Assembly (NCBI GenBank): GCA_019636565.1
Contig: JAHBXG010000013.1
Span: forward strand, 1-64,000
Source of the DNA: Phycisphaeraceae bacterium
GTDB taxonomy: Bacteria > Planctomycetota > Phycisphaerae > Phycisphaerales > UBA1924
Direction: 5' to 3'
Length of the DNA: 64,000 bases
How positions within the stretch are numbered: the first letter of the stretch is position 1; every line of letters starts with the position of its first letter. Below are positions 1 through 10,991 of the stretch, one piece after another. The notes under the pieces were generated by a model. The model saw only the letters and a program-made list of their open reading frames with translations, did not search any database and was not told the origin of the DNA. The translations under genes were made by a program, and so were the position numbers.

Positions 1-1
1 G

Positions 2-2881
<2,880 letters not shown>

Positions 2882-2918
2882 GTTTCCGCTTCGCGGATGT
2901 TCAAGGGTATATTGAGCG

Positions 2919-2950
2919 CGGCCCGGGCAAATGCCCGGGCCGTTTTTTTT
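2919..2950 (+). terminator. Rho-independent terminator after rpoC
   Basis: A GC-rich perfect stem (CGGCCCGGGC paired with GCCCGGGCCG, short AAAT loop) is followed directly by eight T residues. It lies about 40 bases after the rpoC stop codon and closes the RNA polymerase operon before the sulfatase. Confidence 0.93.
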
Positions 2951-3108
2951 GCTGCTTGGACTTGAAATCGAATGTGGGTTCGGTAGGCTGCGGTCCGGGC
3001 GAGGCATCGCGCGACAAGCCTTCGGCTTTCGTGAGGCATGGTCAAGGTGGAAGCGGATCGTGCTCGAAACCGAGACCCGCAGAATCAGCAAAAGAAGAAG
3101 GAGATCGC

Positions 3109-4671
3109 ATGAATTTCAGGAACGTCGTTGCCTTACTGCTCGTGCTGCTCGGCATCGTCCCGCTTGCCGCGGCGCAGGAAAAGAAACCAAACATCCTGGT
3201 CATCTGGGGCGACGACATCGGCACGTGGAACATCAGCTACAACAACCGGGGCATGATGGGCTACAAGACGCCCAACATCGATCGGGTCGCGAAGGAAGGG
3301 CTGGCGTTCACCGATTACTACGGCCAGCAGAGTTGCACGGCCGGCAGGGCCGCGTTCATCGGGGGCAATGTTCCGGTTCGCACAGGCATGACCAAAGTTG
3401 GTCTTCCCGGTGCCGCAGAAGGATGGCAGAAGACCGACGTCACGATGGCGACGGTGCTCAAGTCGCTGGGTTACGCCACGGGTCAGTTCGGAAAAAACCA
3501 CCAGGGCGATCGCGACGAGCACCTGCCCACCATGCACGGCTTTGATGAATTCCTCGGCAATCTCTACCACCTCAACGCCGAAGAGGAGCCGGAGAATGAG
3601 GACTACCCGGCCGACATGATCATGGCCAACGGCAAGACCTTTAAGGAGGTCTTCGGCCCTCGGGGCGTGCTGCACTGCAAGGCCGATGGCAAGGGCGGCC
3701 AGACCATCAAGGACACCGGCCCGCTCACCAAGAAGCGGATGGAAACCATCGATGACGAGACGGTTGCCGCGGCAAAGGACTTCATCACGCGCGAGGTCAA
3801 GGCCGGCAAGCCCTTCTTCTGCTGGTGGAACGGCACCCGCATGCACTTCCGCACACACGTTCGCCCCGAGCATCGCCACAAGGGCAACGACGAATACACC
3901 GACGGGATGATCGAACACGACGCGAACGTGGGCGAACTGCTCAAACTGATCGACGACCTGGGCATCGCCGACAACACGATCGTGATGTACTCCACCGACA
4001 ACGGGCCGCACTACAACACCTGGCCGGATGCGGGCACCACGCCGTTCCGAAGCGAGAAGAACAGCAACTGGGAGGGTGCCTACCGCGTGCCCTGCTTCAT
4101 CCGTTGGCCCAAGCACTTTTCCGCCGGAGAAACGCTGAACGGCATCGTTTCGCACGAGGACTGGCTGCCGACGTTTGCCGCGGCCGCGGGCACGCCGGAT
4201 ATCAAAGAAAAGCTCAAGGCGGGCGTCGATCTCAACGGTCGGCACTACAAGAACTACATCGACGGGTACAACCTGCTGCCCTATCTGAGCGGCGAAGAAA
4301 AGGAATGTCCCCGTCACGAGTTCATGTATGTGAACGACGATGGGCAGATCGTCGCAATCCGGTACGACGCGTGGAAGTCGGTCTTTCTTGAGAATCGCGG
4401 GCAGGCGTTCGAAGTGTGGCGCGAGCCGTTCATCGAACTGCGCGTTCCGCTGCTGTTCAACCTGCGGCGCGATCCGTTCGAGAAGGCGCAGCACAACGCA
4501 ACAACATACAACGATTGGTTCCTCGAACGCGTCTTTGTTCTGGCTCCGATGCAGCAGTTCGCGGGCAAGTTTCTGATGACGATGAAAGAGTTTCCGCCGA
4601 GCCAGACGCCCGGCTCGTTCAACCTCGAGAAGGTGCAAAAGCAGATCGAGGCGTCGATGAGCGGGGGCTGA
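3109..4671 (+). CDS. Secreted sulfatase (arylsulfatase family)
   Basis: A 520-residue type I sulfatase that would hydrolyse sulfate esters, probably on sulfated polysaccharides, in the periplasm or outside. Residues 1-22 form a signal peptide ending AAAQ. The metal-binding start KPNILVIWGDD (residues 26-36) and the formylglycine motif C-T-A-G-R at Cys76-Arg80 are plain; Cys76 would be oxidised by a formylglycine-generating enzyme. The variant with Ala-Gly, instead of the common Pro-Ser, is known in arylsulfatase-like subfamilies. STDNGPHYNTWPDAG supplies further metal ligands. The ATG at 3109 has an AAGGAG Shine-Dalgarno 6-8 bases upstream, whereas the longer open frame lacks a signal peptide at its start. 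It stands alone between two terminators. The substrate cannot be told from sequence. Confidence 0.93.
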   Translation: MNFRNVVALLLVLLGIVPLAAAQEKKPNILVIWGDDIGTWNISYNNRGMMGYKTPNIDRVAKEGLAFTDYYGQQSCTAGRAAFIGGNVPVRTGMTKVGLPGAAEGWQKTDVTMATVLKSLGYATGQFGKNHQGDRDEHLPTMHGFDEFLGNLYHLNAEEEPENEDYPADMIMANGKTFKEVFGPRGVLHCKADGKGGQTIKDTGPLTKKRMETIDDETVAAAKDFITREVKAGKPFFCWWNGTRMHFRTHVRPEHRHKGNDEYTDGMIEHDANVGELLKLIDDLGIADNTIVMYSTDNGPHYNTWPDAGTTPFRSEKNSNWEGAYRVPCFIRWPKHFSAGETLNGIVSHEDWLPTFAAAAGTPDIKEKLKAGVDLNGRHYKNYIDGYNLLPYLSGEEKECPRHEFMYVNDDGQIVAIRYDAWKSVFLENRGQAFEVWREPFIELRVPLLFNLRRDPFEKAQHNATTYNDWFLERVFVLAPMQQFAGKFLMTMKEFPPSQTPGSFNLEKVQKQIEASMSGG

Positions 4672-4710
4672 GTGAGAAGGGGCTTGGTGGGCTTGAGAAA
4701 ATGAATTCAG

Positions 4711-4746
4711 AACGGCCCGGGCGAAGGCTCGGGCCGTTTTTCTTTG
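4711..4746. terminator. Terminator between convergent sulfatase and Bfd-like genes
   Basis: Stem CGGCCCGGGC / GCTCGGGCCG with a GAAG loop, followed by TTTTTCTTT on the plus strand. It is 40 bases after the sulfatase stop and 15 bases beyond the stop of the convergent minus-strand gene, so it may serve both; the T-tract favours the plus strand. Confidence 0.85.
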
Positions 4747-4761
4747 GGCACTCGCTGGAAA

Positions 4762-5028
4762 TCAGGACGAGGAAAGCGGCGCGAGTATCTGGTTGATCTG
4801 CTTGCTTGTGAGGACCGGCAGATCGGCTTGCCCGGTTGCGAGCATCACGCGAATGTACGGGATGCACATCCCGCAGCCCGTGCCGCAGCCGGTGCGCCGG
4901 GAGAGTTCGTCGAGGTCACGGATGCCGGCGTCGGCGAGTTTTTTCAGCTCGGTGAAGGTGACGTTGGCGCAGATGCAGCGGTTGACGGGCACGGAAAAGT
5001 CCAAAGGGCCAAATGGCCAAAGCGCCAA
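4762..5028 (-). CDS. Bfd-like [2Fe-2S]-binding protein
   Basis: A small protein (88 residues from the ATG, 76 if the GTG at 4992 is used) with the BFD-like [2Fe-2S] pattern: Cys-x-Cys (RCICANVTF) followed about 30 residues later by a Cys-x4-Cys-x2-Cys-type stretch (CGTGCGMC). Such domains act as electron donors, as in bacterioferritin-associated ferredoxin, or as modules of nitrite reductase and NifU. The first 15 residues from the ATG are encoded by a repetitive CCAAA/GGCC stretch and look unconserved, so the GTG start is a fair alternative. It is the last gene of the run downstream of the cobalamin riboswitch, 10 bases after the prepilin-like gene. A role in cobalt or iron reduction there is a guess only. 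Confidence 0.85.
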   Translation of the reverse strand: MALWPFGPLDFSVPVNRCICANVTFTELKKLADAGIRDLDELSRRTGCGTGCGMCIPYIRVMLATGQADLPVLTSKQINQILAPLSSS

Positions 5029-5038
5029 ATGAAGAACA

Positions 5039-6013
5039 TCAACGAAGCCATTGTTCCCAATCGGGGACGTAGCCGGGGTCGGGGGCTCTGGAGAGGCTGC
5101 CGGTGCCGAGGAAGCGGCCTTTGGAATCTCGCTTCAGAAGATCGGGGGTGGTGAGTGCGGCCTGCGCGCTGGTGTCTGCGCGGGCGACGGCGGCGGATTT
5201 CTGCTTGAGCCCGTGACGGAATGCGGTGGTGGGGGAGCTGTTGGCCTGCCAGCCGGACGATTGCGAGAAGAGCAGGGGCGGATCGAGAAGTGCGGTGCTT
5301 CGCGGCAGCGTGGTCGCATTCAGTGCGGGAAGCAGCGTGTCGGCGAAGACGAGCAGCGACGACGGAGCGACGATGTCCGATACCTTACGCCACGGACGGA
5401 ACGAGATTTCGCCGGCCCAGCCAGGAGTCATCTCGGGCGAGAGGTAGTAGCCGTTGTAGCCGTAGGTCGTGGAGACTTTGAGGTTTTGTGTTTGAGGCGT
5501 GTAGGTGCCTGCGGGTTGCTCGGGGCATTCGAGCGCGGAGCGTTCGGCGCGGGCGGTGCTCAGGTAGGGCATAAGCGTGCCACTGGTTGGTGATGCGGTT
5601 GGTGAATCCGCGCCGAACCAGTAGATGACGGGGCCGGTGCCGATGAACTGGGTTTGCCAGTATGCCGCGGGAACGGCGAAATCGCGGAAATCGTTGCCGT
5701 AGAGCGACCAGGCGACGGCCAGTTGGCGCTGGTTGGAAAGGCACTTGGCGGTGCGCGAAGCGGCGAGTGTAGTTCGGAGCGTGGGGGTGAGGATCGAGAG
5801 AAGCAGCGCGATGATCGCGATGGTGATGAGGAGTTCGATGAGAGTGAACGCAGAAGGGAATCCATTCACCGCAGAGGCACGGAGGCACCGAGGAAGGCGA
5901 GAAGAACGGAGGGGAAGAGATTGCGTGAGACGATGAGATCGAGAAAGACCGATTGTCTTCGACAAAGTTTCTCTTCTCTGTGTCTCTGTGCCTCTGCGGT
6001 GAGTGCCTTTCAT
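5039..6013 (-). CDS. Prepilin-type N-terminal cleavage/methylation protein with a palindromic repeat in its leader
   Basis: A type IV pilin/pseudopilin-like protein of 324 residues. The class III signal FTLIELL followed by a hydrophobic helix (residues 56-75) marks it; a C-terminal extracytoplasmic domain of ~250 residues with FRHG... near the end resembles the planctomycete pilin-like families. The ATG at 6013 overlaps the stop of the upstream propeller gene (ATGA) and has GGAGGG at the right distance, but it gives a 55-residue leader in place of the usual 6-25. Residues ~5-50 of that leader are encoded by a palindromic repeat element (5865-6004). A GTG at 5869 would give a normal short leader but has no visible ribosome-binding site. 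Cleavage would be after Ala55, not the usual Gly. It is the third gene of the riboswitch-headed run. Confidence 0.82.
   Translation of the reverse strand: MKGTHRRGTETQRRETLSKTIGLSRSHRLTQSLPLRSSRLPRCLRASAVNGFPSAFTLIELLITIAIIALLLSILTPTLRTTLAASRTAKCLSNQRQLAVAWSLYGNDFRDFAVPAAYWQTQFIGTGPVIYWFGADSPTASPTSGTLMPYLSTARAERSALECPEQPAGTYTPQTQNLKVSTTYGYNGYYLSPEMTPGWAGEISFRPWRKVSDIVAPSSLLVFADTLLPALNATTLPRSTALLDPPLLFSQSSGWQANSSPTTAFRHGLKQKSAAVARADTSAQAALTTPDLLKRDSKGRFLGTGSLSRAPDPGYVPDWEQWLR
5865..6004. repeat. Palindromic interspersed repeat, copy A
   Basis: Two inverted arms: left TTCACCGCAGAGGCACGGAG onward (5865-5893) and right ending TGTGCCTCTGCGGTGA (5973-6004), separated by about 80 unrelated bases. 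The same arm sequence appears at 53591-53738 and 62312-62415. Unlike those two, this copy lies inside an open reading frame and keeps it open. No transposase is present, so it looks like a REP/MITE-type non-autonomous element. Confidence 0.85.
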
Positions 6014-7680
6014 CGCCTTCCCTCCGTCTGTTCCTGCGTCTCGTCGGCGCGGAGGAGGGAAGAAAGGAGATCGCGATCGGCGTTGGTGATCTGGCCGTCG
6101 CCGTTCACATCGCGGCTGCCTCGGGATTGCTCCCATGCGTAGAGGTCTTCGATGTCGAAGATGCCGTCGGAGTTCACGTCCACGAGCGCGGGGGCGGGGC
6201 CAAAGGCGACGAGGCCGGCTGTGCCGATCGCGTAGAGGTTGCTCCCCGCGACGGCGGGCGAGCCGCTGATGTTCAGGGCGGATTGCACGACGGTAAAGGG
6301 CGACGAAGCGCTCGTGATATTGGCGTCGAGGATGCGGAGGGTGTTGTCGTTGCCGCAGACGGCGAGTTGATTGGTAGCGGTGGAGTAGAGGGGCTGGGTG
6401 TTCCAGCCGCCAGCGGGCGTGAACTCGCCGGTGTCGATGATGCCGTTGTGGTTGGCATCGGACCACGTGCGGGTGTGGCTGGACCAGAGCAGCGATGCGC
6501 TAGTCGGTGTATTCGAATAGACCTGCAGCGCCGGAACGGAACCGAAACCCTGGATGCCGGTGGAGAGCGCGAGGCGGCTTCCGGGCAGGCGGATGGGAAC
6601 CGAAGCGCTCCGGTTGCAGTTGACCGACCAGAGCATCGCGCCCGTACTGGCGCGTACTTTGACGAGATTGCCGGAAGTCGTGCCACCGAAGAAGCCGTAG
6701 GTCGCAGCGTACAACGCGTCGTCCGTTGCCTCAATCGACACGCTGCCGAAGAAGCCATTGGATGTCGGGTTGGTGAAGGTCCAGATGGGCGCGGGTGGTG
6801 AATTCACGGATCCGCCGTGCGCGGGGAACGCCAATATCTTGCCGGGATTCGAGGCGTAGAGACCGACTGCAGAGACATATGCGCGATCGGTGTTCGCGTC
6901 GTACGCCGGGGAATTGCCCGAGGATGCTCCGATGGGCGCGGCCCAGAGGATGTCACCGGGCTGGTGCGGATTGCCGGATGAAGCAGGATCGAGGTTGATT
7001 GCATAAAGCGAAGCGCTGTCGCCGAAGCCGTCGTAATCGGTGATGAACAGGCGACCGCTTCCTCGCCAAGTGCGAGCGATGACCGGGGATGCGTTGACGA
7101 TCGGGTTGTCGAGTTCGGTGCTCCAGCGGAGCGCGGGAGTGTAGAGCGAAGAGCAATAGAGGGACACCCCGCCCGACACGATGACCGATCCACCCCGTTC
7201 ATCGATCGCCGGTGCGGCGGTGCTCTCGAGTTGCGGCGGATCGATCGGTATCGACCAGGCGACGGCTCCGGTTCGCCGCGAAATAGCGAAGAGTTTCCAG
7301 GTGGTGCCAGCGGGCTCGATGACTGAGCCCGTGGTGTAAACAAGGTGAAGCCCGACCGCTACGCCGGCACGGGCGACAAACGTGATAGTGCGGCTGTTCT
7401 CGTCCTTGTTGCAGGTCCAGGCCGGCGACGCGAGCGACGGGAAGGGCTGGGCCGTGGTTGCGCTGCGGGCGGGGTCGAGCGCGAGGGTGGGAAAAGTGCC
7501 CTGCGCGAAGGCCGCAGAACAGCGGAGCAGCAGAGCAGCAGAGAAAGCGAAAGAAGCAAAGTGCCGCGTGCCAACGACATCGCCGCCGCGCTGCAAATCT
7601 GCCGCCCTGCGGTCCTCTCTCCAAGCCACAACCCACGCTCTCGCGCGGGCCGTAGTCGAAATTGAAACCCGTCGGATCAA
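6010..7680 (-). CDS. Secreted beta-propeller (PQQ-like repeat) protein with dockerin-like tail
   Basis: A protein of up to 556 residues. Repeated blocks such as GDILWAAPIG, GAMLWSVNC and SLYAINLD, with W at fixed places, suggest a PQQ-like beta-propeller of about six to eight blades. The last ~50 residues carry two Asp-rich calcium loops (DVNSDGIFDIED and DVNGDGQITNAD), a dockerin type I-like pair common in this phylum. A signal-peptide core (FSAALLLRCSAAFA) sits at residues ~47-60 if translation starts at the TTG at 7680, which overlaps the stop of the preceding gene (TTGA) and has GGAGGAG just upstream; a GTG at 7629 and a TTG at 7596 are alternatives. It is the second gene of the riboswitch-headed run. 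The ligand is unknown; surface propellers that bind B12 exist in Bacteroidetes (BtuG), which makes B12 a testable guess. Confidence 0.82.
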   Translation of the reverse strand: MIRRVSISTTARARAWVVAWREDRRAADLQRGGDVVGTRHFASFAFSAALLLRCSAAFAQGTFPTLALDPARSATTAQPFPSLASPAWTCNKDENSRTITFVARAGVAVGLHLVYTTGSVIEPAGTTWKLFAISRRTGAVAWSIPIDPPQLESTAAPAIDERGGSVIVSGGVSLYCSSLYTPALRWSTELDNPIVNASPVIARTWRGSGRLFITDYDGFGDSASLYAINLDPASSGNPHQPGDILWAAPIGASSGNSPAYDANTDRAYVSAVGLYASNPGKILAFPAHGGSVNSPPAPIWTFTNPTSNGFFGSVSIEATDDALYAATYGFFGGTTSGNLVKVRASTGAMLWSVNCNRSASVPIRLPGSRLALSTGIQGFGSVPALQVYSNTPTSASLLWSSHTRTWSDANHNGIIDTGEFTPAGGWNTQPLYSTATNQLAVCGNDNTLRILDANITSASSPFTVVQSALNISGSPAVAGSNLYAIGTAGLVAFGPAPALVDVNSDGIFDIEDLYAWEQSRGSRDVNGDGQITNADRDLLSSLLRADETQEQTEGRR

Positions 7681-8471
7681 ACTCTCCTCCGGCGGGGCGC
7701 GATGAGACTGGCGATGATGAAGAGCGATGCAGTGACAGGCGTCGGTATTGCCGCGATTCCGTCGATGTAGAGATTGGCGCTGTTGGTGTCCGGGTTGCTG
7801 ATGCGGACGAATCGGATGAAATCAAGGCCGGTCGAGGCGAAGTCGACGCCTGTGCCACCGCCGCTGCCGTTGTAGCCGGCGATGATCTCGGCAAGCGTCT
7901 TGCCGATTGGGTTGAAACTCGGATCGACCGCCTTGGTGAAGTCGGTCGGGATATTCCCGGCGGGCGCCTGCTCGGTCTGGAAGATATCGACGTAGCCCAG
8001 CGTTGCGAACCCATCGCTCACGCGGGTGTTCACCGCAAACCAATTAATCCCATCCTTGGAGACTTCGATACTGCCGCCGACTGCCCCGAACTTGAAATCG
8101 GCCACGTTTCCGTTCAGGGCGTAGAACCAGTTTCCGAAGACATTGAAGTCGATTCCGTACGGTTTTTCCGGGCGGTTGAAGACATCGTGATCGAACGCGA
8201 GCGTCAGCGAACCGCCGGGCGAGATCGCGACCAAGTCCTGCGGATCGAACGGCGAGAAGAACGGATTGACTGCGCCCTCGTACCCGAAATGCACGCCCGT
8301 GTAGCGAGTAGGCGAGCCGAGCGCGGCATTCGGGTCGCCGTATGTCGAATTGGGACTCGAACCGGGGTTGTAATTCGACCAGGTTGTGGCGTAAGGGCTT
8401 GCGAGCGCGCCGGAGGCAACAACAAAGACACCCGCGGAAGCCGCGGCACGAAGAGACTGAAATCGGACCAT
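7677..8471 (-). CDS. Secreted PEP-CTERM-like protein under a cobalamin riboswitch
   Basis: A 264-residue exported protein: a signal peptide (residues 1-24), a beta-rich body with GGSLTLAFDHDV, YGIDFNVFGN and GGSIEVSKDG, then a C-terminal sorting tail IPTP / hydrophobic / APRRRR. The body recalls a family of planctomycete cell-surface proteins; I do not know its function. The ATG at 8471 has AAGGAG nine bases upstream. It is the first gene after the riboswitch, with a 250-base leader between them, and its stop codon overlaps the TTG start of the propeller gene. As a direct riboswitch target it is probably made when cobalamin is scarce, if the switch is of the usual OFF type. Confidence 0.85.
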   Translation of the reverse strand: MVRFQSLRAAASAGVFVVASGALASPYATTWSNYNPGSSPNSTYGDPNAALGSPTRYTGVHFGYEGAVNPFFSPFDPQDLVAISPGGSLTLAFDHDVFNRPEKPYGIDFNVFGNWFYALNGNVADFKFGAVGGSIEVSKDGINWFAVNTRVSDGFATLGYVDIFQTEQAPAGNIPTDFTKAVDPSFNPIGKTLAEIIAGYNGSGGGTGVDFASTGLDFIRFVRISNPDTNSANLYIDGIAAIPTPVTASLFIIASLIAPRRRRV

Positions 8472-8705
8472 CTTCAACTCCTTGCCGCGAGGGCGCCTGC
8501 GGCATGTGCATCCCGAAACGCGCGGGAAGGCCCCCAAGGCCACGGAGTGGTCGGCCGATTGCGATGAACCAAGTGCGCGCGGCAGAACGCCGTGCAGACT
8601 CGGTCCTGGTCCGAAGCGTTGAAGCCGATGGGAGTGCCGAGGCAGGGGGCCGCCGAGGCGCTCGCACCAGCCGCCCCGGATTCGCGAGGGCCGCCAGTCA
8701 GCCCC

Positions 8706-8720
8706 GCGGGAACATCCCGC
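8706..8720 (-). other. Short hairpin 3' of the riboswitch
   Basis: GCGGGA-ACA-TCCCGC, a six-base-pair stem just three bases downstream of the P1 stem of the riboswitch. There is no T-tract, so it is not a classical terminator; it could be part of an expression platform. Function is inference. Confidence 0.4.
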
Positions 8721-8722
8721 AA

Positions 8723-8970
8723 GGCGTCTCTCGGCAGGTCTTCCGGCTCCGGGCGATCCGCAACCCGCCTTCCCGCTTTTCTTTGAGCCGGAGTAGGCCC
8801 GAAGATCGCAGTGGCCGGCACTCTCCCAATGGAAAAGTGCCCTGGGTCGCGGCGTGTCCCGTTACGGCGGCGCGTCCGCGGTGGAATTGGCCGGGGTTCT
8901 GAACCACGCGGCCTCACCACACTTCCCTCTTTGCCCGCAGCGCGTGAACGCCAGGGGCACCGAAGACGCC
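8723..8970 (-). promoter_or_regulatory. Cobalamin riboswitch
   Basis: Read on the minus strand, P1 begins GGCGTCTTCGGTGCC (8970-8956) and closes with CCGAGAGACGCC (8734-8723). Between them are the hallmarks in order: GGGAAGT then GGTGAGG (8927-8912), the GCCGTAACGGGA region (about 8865), CCACTG (8814-8809), GGGAAGGCGGG (8774-8764) and the 3' signature AGCCGGAAGACCTGCC (8748-8733). The order and spacing fit the adenosyl/methylcobalamin class. It points toward the four-gene minus-strand run 8471-4762 and not toward the plus-strand enzyme. Confidence 0.93.
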
Positions 8971-9164
8971 AGCAGCGTATCGGGATTGCGCCGGGTGTCA
9001 AGTCCGATGCCCGGGTATTGAGAAAGTGCCAAATGCACTGAACCGGACGAAACCAACATGTCGCAGCAGCATCGACAGCGTGTCATCCGCGGGCTTGAAT
9101 GGCATCTTCCCTTTTCGATTGGCTGCCGGTCGGGCCCACTCTTGTACAGCGCAACCACAGAGCC

Positions 9165-10265
9165 ATGAGCAATCCAAACATCCTGTCGCCGATTCGAGCC
9201 GGAAGTCTGCAACTCGCAAACCGCGCGTGGATGGCCCCATTGACCCGCTGCCGCGCGAATGCCGGATTCGTGCCGCACGAACTCAATGCGACGTACTACG
9301 CGCAGCGGGCGGGCGCGGGGCTGATCATCTCCGAGGCGACGCAAATCAGTCAGGAAGGCCAGGGCTATCCGAATACGCCCGGAATCTACTCGCCGGAACA
9401 GGTGGAGGGATGGAAACTCGTCACCGACGCCGTGCATCGCGCGGGAGGAAAAATCATCTGCCAGTTGTGGCACGTCGGCCGCGTTTCGCACAATGCCTAT
9501 CAGGCGGGCGGCGCGCCGCCGGTCGCTCCGAGTGCAATCGCTGCAAAGGGGATGTGCCGGCTTCCGGACGGTTCGCGCGAGCCGTACCCCGTGCCCCGCG
9601 CTTTGGAAACCGATGAAATCGAACGCATCGTGCGCGAGTACGAGACCGCGGCAGCGAACGCCAAAAAGGCTGGTTTCGATGGCGTTCAACTTCATGCTGC
9701 AAACACCTATCTGCTCGAACAGTTTCTTCGTGACTCGAGCAACACACGCACGGATCAGTACGGTGGTTCGATCCAGAACCGTGCGGCATTTCTGCTGGAA
9801 GCGGCCGAAGCGCTGGTTGCCGTTTGGGGGCCGGACCGCGTTGGAGTGCGGCTCAGTCCAAGCGGCTGGTCTGCGGAGTTCACCGATTCAACGCCTCTGG
9901 AAACGTACTTGTACGTCGCGGAAGAACTCGACAAGCTCGAGCTTGCGTTCCTCGAGATACGCGAGGCCGACGCGGATTCCATCGCCGCCGGTAGCCCCAA
10001 CATCCCGGTTGCAAAGTTCCGTGCGGCTTTCAGCGGAGCGCTCATCGCGAACACGGGTTATTCCCGGGAGAGAGCGGATCAGGGCATCGCGAAAGACGAT
10101 TTTGATGCCGTGACCTTCGGAAAGCCCTTTATTTCCAATCCGGATCTGGTGGAGCGGTTCCGGCTCGAGGCCCCGCTCACGCCGTGGGATGCGAAGACGT
10201 TCTATCCGGGCCCCGGCGTTGAATTCAGCCGCGGCTACACCGACTACCCGGCGCTCGCCAGCTAG
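9165..10265 (+). CDS. NADH:flavin oxidoreductase, Old Yellow Enzyme family
   Basis: A 366-residue FMN enzyme of the OYE/N-ethylmaleimide reductase group, which reduces activated alkenes, enals and nitro-compounds with NAD(P)H. It starts with the family pattern ILSPIRAGSLQLANR and shows the substrate-binding pair His177...Asn180 in LHAANTYLLEQFL, the R-T-D-Q-Y-G-G-S segment that follows it in the family, and the FMN-phosphate region NTGYSRERA / FGKPFISNPDL. Length is normal. The ATG at 9165 gives the standard N-terminus; no strong Shine-Dalgarno is visible. It is a single gene divergent from the riboswitch run. Confidence 0.94.
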   Translation: MSNPNILSPIRAGSLQLANRAWMAPLTRCRANAGFVPHELNATYYAQRAGAGLIISEATQISQEGQGYPNTPGIYSPEQVEGWKLVTDAVHRAGGKIICQLWHVGRVSHNAYQAGGAPPVAPSAIAAKGMCRLPDGSREPYPVPRALETDEIERIVREYETAAANAKKAGFDGVQLHAANTYLLEQFLRDSSNTRTDQYGGSIQNRAAFLLEAAEALVAVWGPDRVGVRLSPSGWSAEFTDSTPLETYLYVAEELDKLELAFLEIREADADSIAAGSPNIPVAKFRAAFSGALIANTGYSRERADQGIAKDDFDAVTFGKPFISNPDLVERFRLEAPLTPWDAKTFYPGPGVEFSRGYTDYPALAS

Positions 10266-10274
10266 ACCCCGGGC

Positions 10275-10991
10275 TTACCGCATCGACACCGGCTTGCCCA
10301 ACACCTCGTTCATCGCGATCGCCCGGCGCCACTCCGCCGCATTCCGCGGCACAACGCCAATCGTTCCGAGCGGCCCGCGAGCGCTGATCGCCTTGGAGTC
10401 GCGCAGCAGCCGCTGCTCGAATTCCTTTGCCTGTGCGGCCCGTGCTGTCTGGGCGCGCAATTCGAACTGTTCCTGCTTGCGTCGTAAGTCTGCTGCGGCC
10501 TTTTCCGCTCGAAGCCGCTGCGCCTGACGACGACGCTTTTCCTCCCGATCGCTCTGTTCCTGCTCCTGAAACTGCCCCTGCGATTGCTGCTGCGCGGCGC
10601 GGAGCTTTTCGGGTCGAGGCGCACGTGCCCGAGAAGGTGAAACTGTGCCGCCCGTCGTTGCTCCCGGGGGCAGCCCGAGAAGGATTTCGAGAGGCGTTGC
10701 GGTGTTCGAACCGCCGGAGCTCCGGGGCGGCTGTGCCTCGGTCCGTGGCCCGCGTCGCGCAGCCGCACGCCGGCGCAGTTCCGCCAGTTCTTCGCGCCGC
10801 CGAGCCTGAGAATCGATCGGAGCTGCCGGTTCTGAATCCTCGGTGTTGCGTCCGGTGCGGAGCATCTCGAGATCGTGGCGCTGCTGCGCCTGTTGGAGAC
10901 GCCGCTTCTCGGCCTGGGCCGCCAGATGCTTGAACAGCCACTGCACAAACGAAAACCCGGCGACGAGCAATATGAAGTAGAGGGAATTCAC
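10275..10991 (-). CDS. Membrane-anchored coiled-coil protein, unknown function
   Basis: 238 residues from a GTG start that overlaps the stop of the glycosyltransferase upstream (GTGA). One N-terminal transmembrane helix (residues 3-18) is followed by a long Arg/Glu/Gln/Ala-rich stretch predicted to be coiled coil and disordered, and a conserved-looking C-terminus RNAAEWRRAIAMNEVLGKP. That last motif resembles the tail of small planctomycete proteins in which a short AIxMNEILG element is followed by the chain end. I cannot name a function. Translational coupling with the glycosyltransferase is likely. Confidence 0.75.
   Translation of the reverse strand: MNSLYFILLVAGFSFVQWLFKHLAAQAEKRRLQQAQQRHDLEMLRTGRNTEDSEPAAPIDSQARRREELAELRRRAAARRGPRTEAQPPRSSGGSNTATPLEILLGLPPGATTGGTVSPSRARAPRPEKLRAAQQQSQGQFQEQEQSDREEKRRRQAQRLRAEKAAADLRRKQEQFELRAQTARAAQAKEFEQRLLRDSKAISARGPLGTIGVVPRNAAEWRRAIAMNEVLGKPVSMR

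Larger units (their letters stand above)
8472..9164. other. Intergenic region with riboswitch leader; no gene seen
   Basis: 693 bases between the divergent PEP-CTERM-like gene and the Old Yellow Enzyme gene. Bases 8723-8970 form the cobalamin riboswitch. Bases 8472-8722 are the rest of its leader with a short hairpin. Bases 8971-9164 must hold the promoter of the minus-strand run and that of the plus-strand enzyme; I could not pin either. The open frames crossing this stretch show no domain or signal peptide. Confidence 0.7.

Noticed and set aside
3133..4638. Long minus-strand frame opposite the sulfatase
   Set aside because: Antisense shadow; the plus-strand frame has a signal peptide, formylglycine motif and RBS.
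7497..7560. A tract of repeated GCAGCAGAG units
   Set aside because: It encodes the hydrophobic core of the signal peptide of the propeller protein; it may resemble the palindromic repeats, but no inverted partner was found.
8474..9001. Open frames across the riboswitch region
   Set aside because: The sequence there is explained by conserved cobalamin riboswitch elements; the translations have no recognisable domain.
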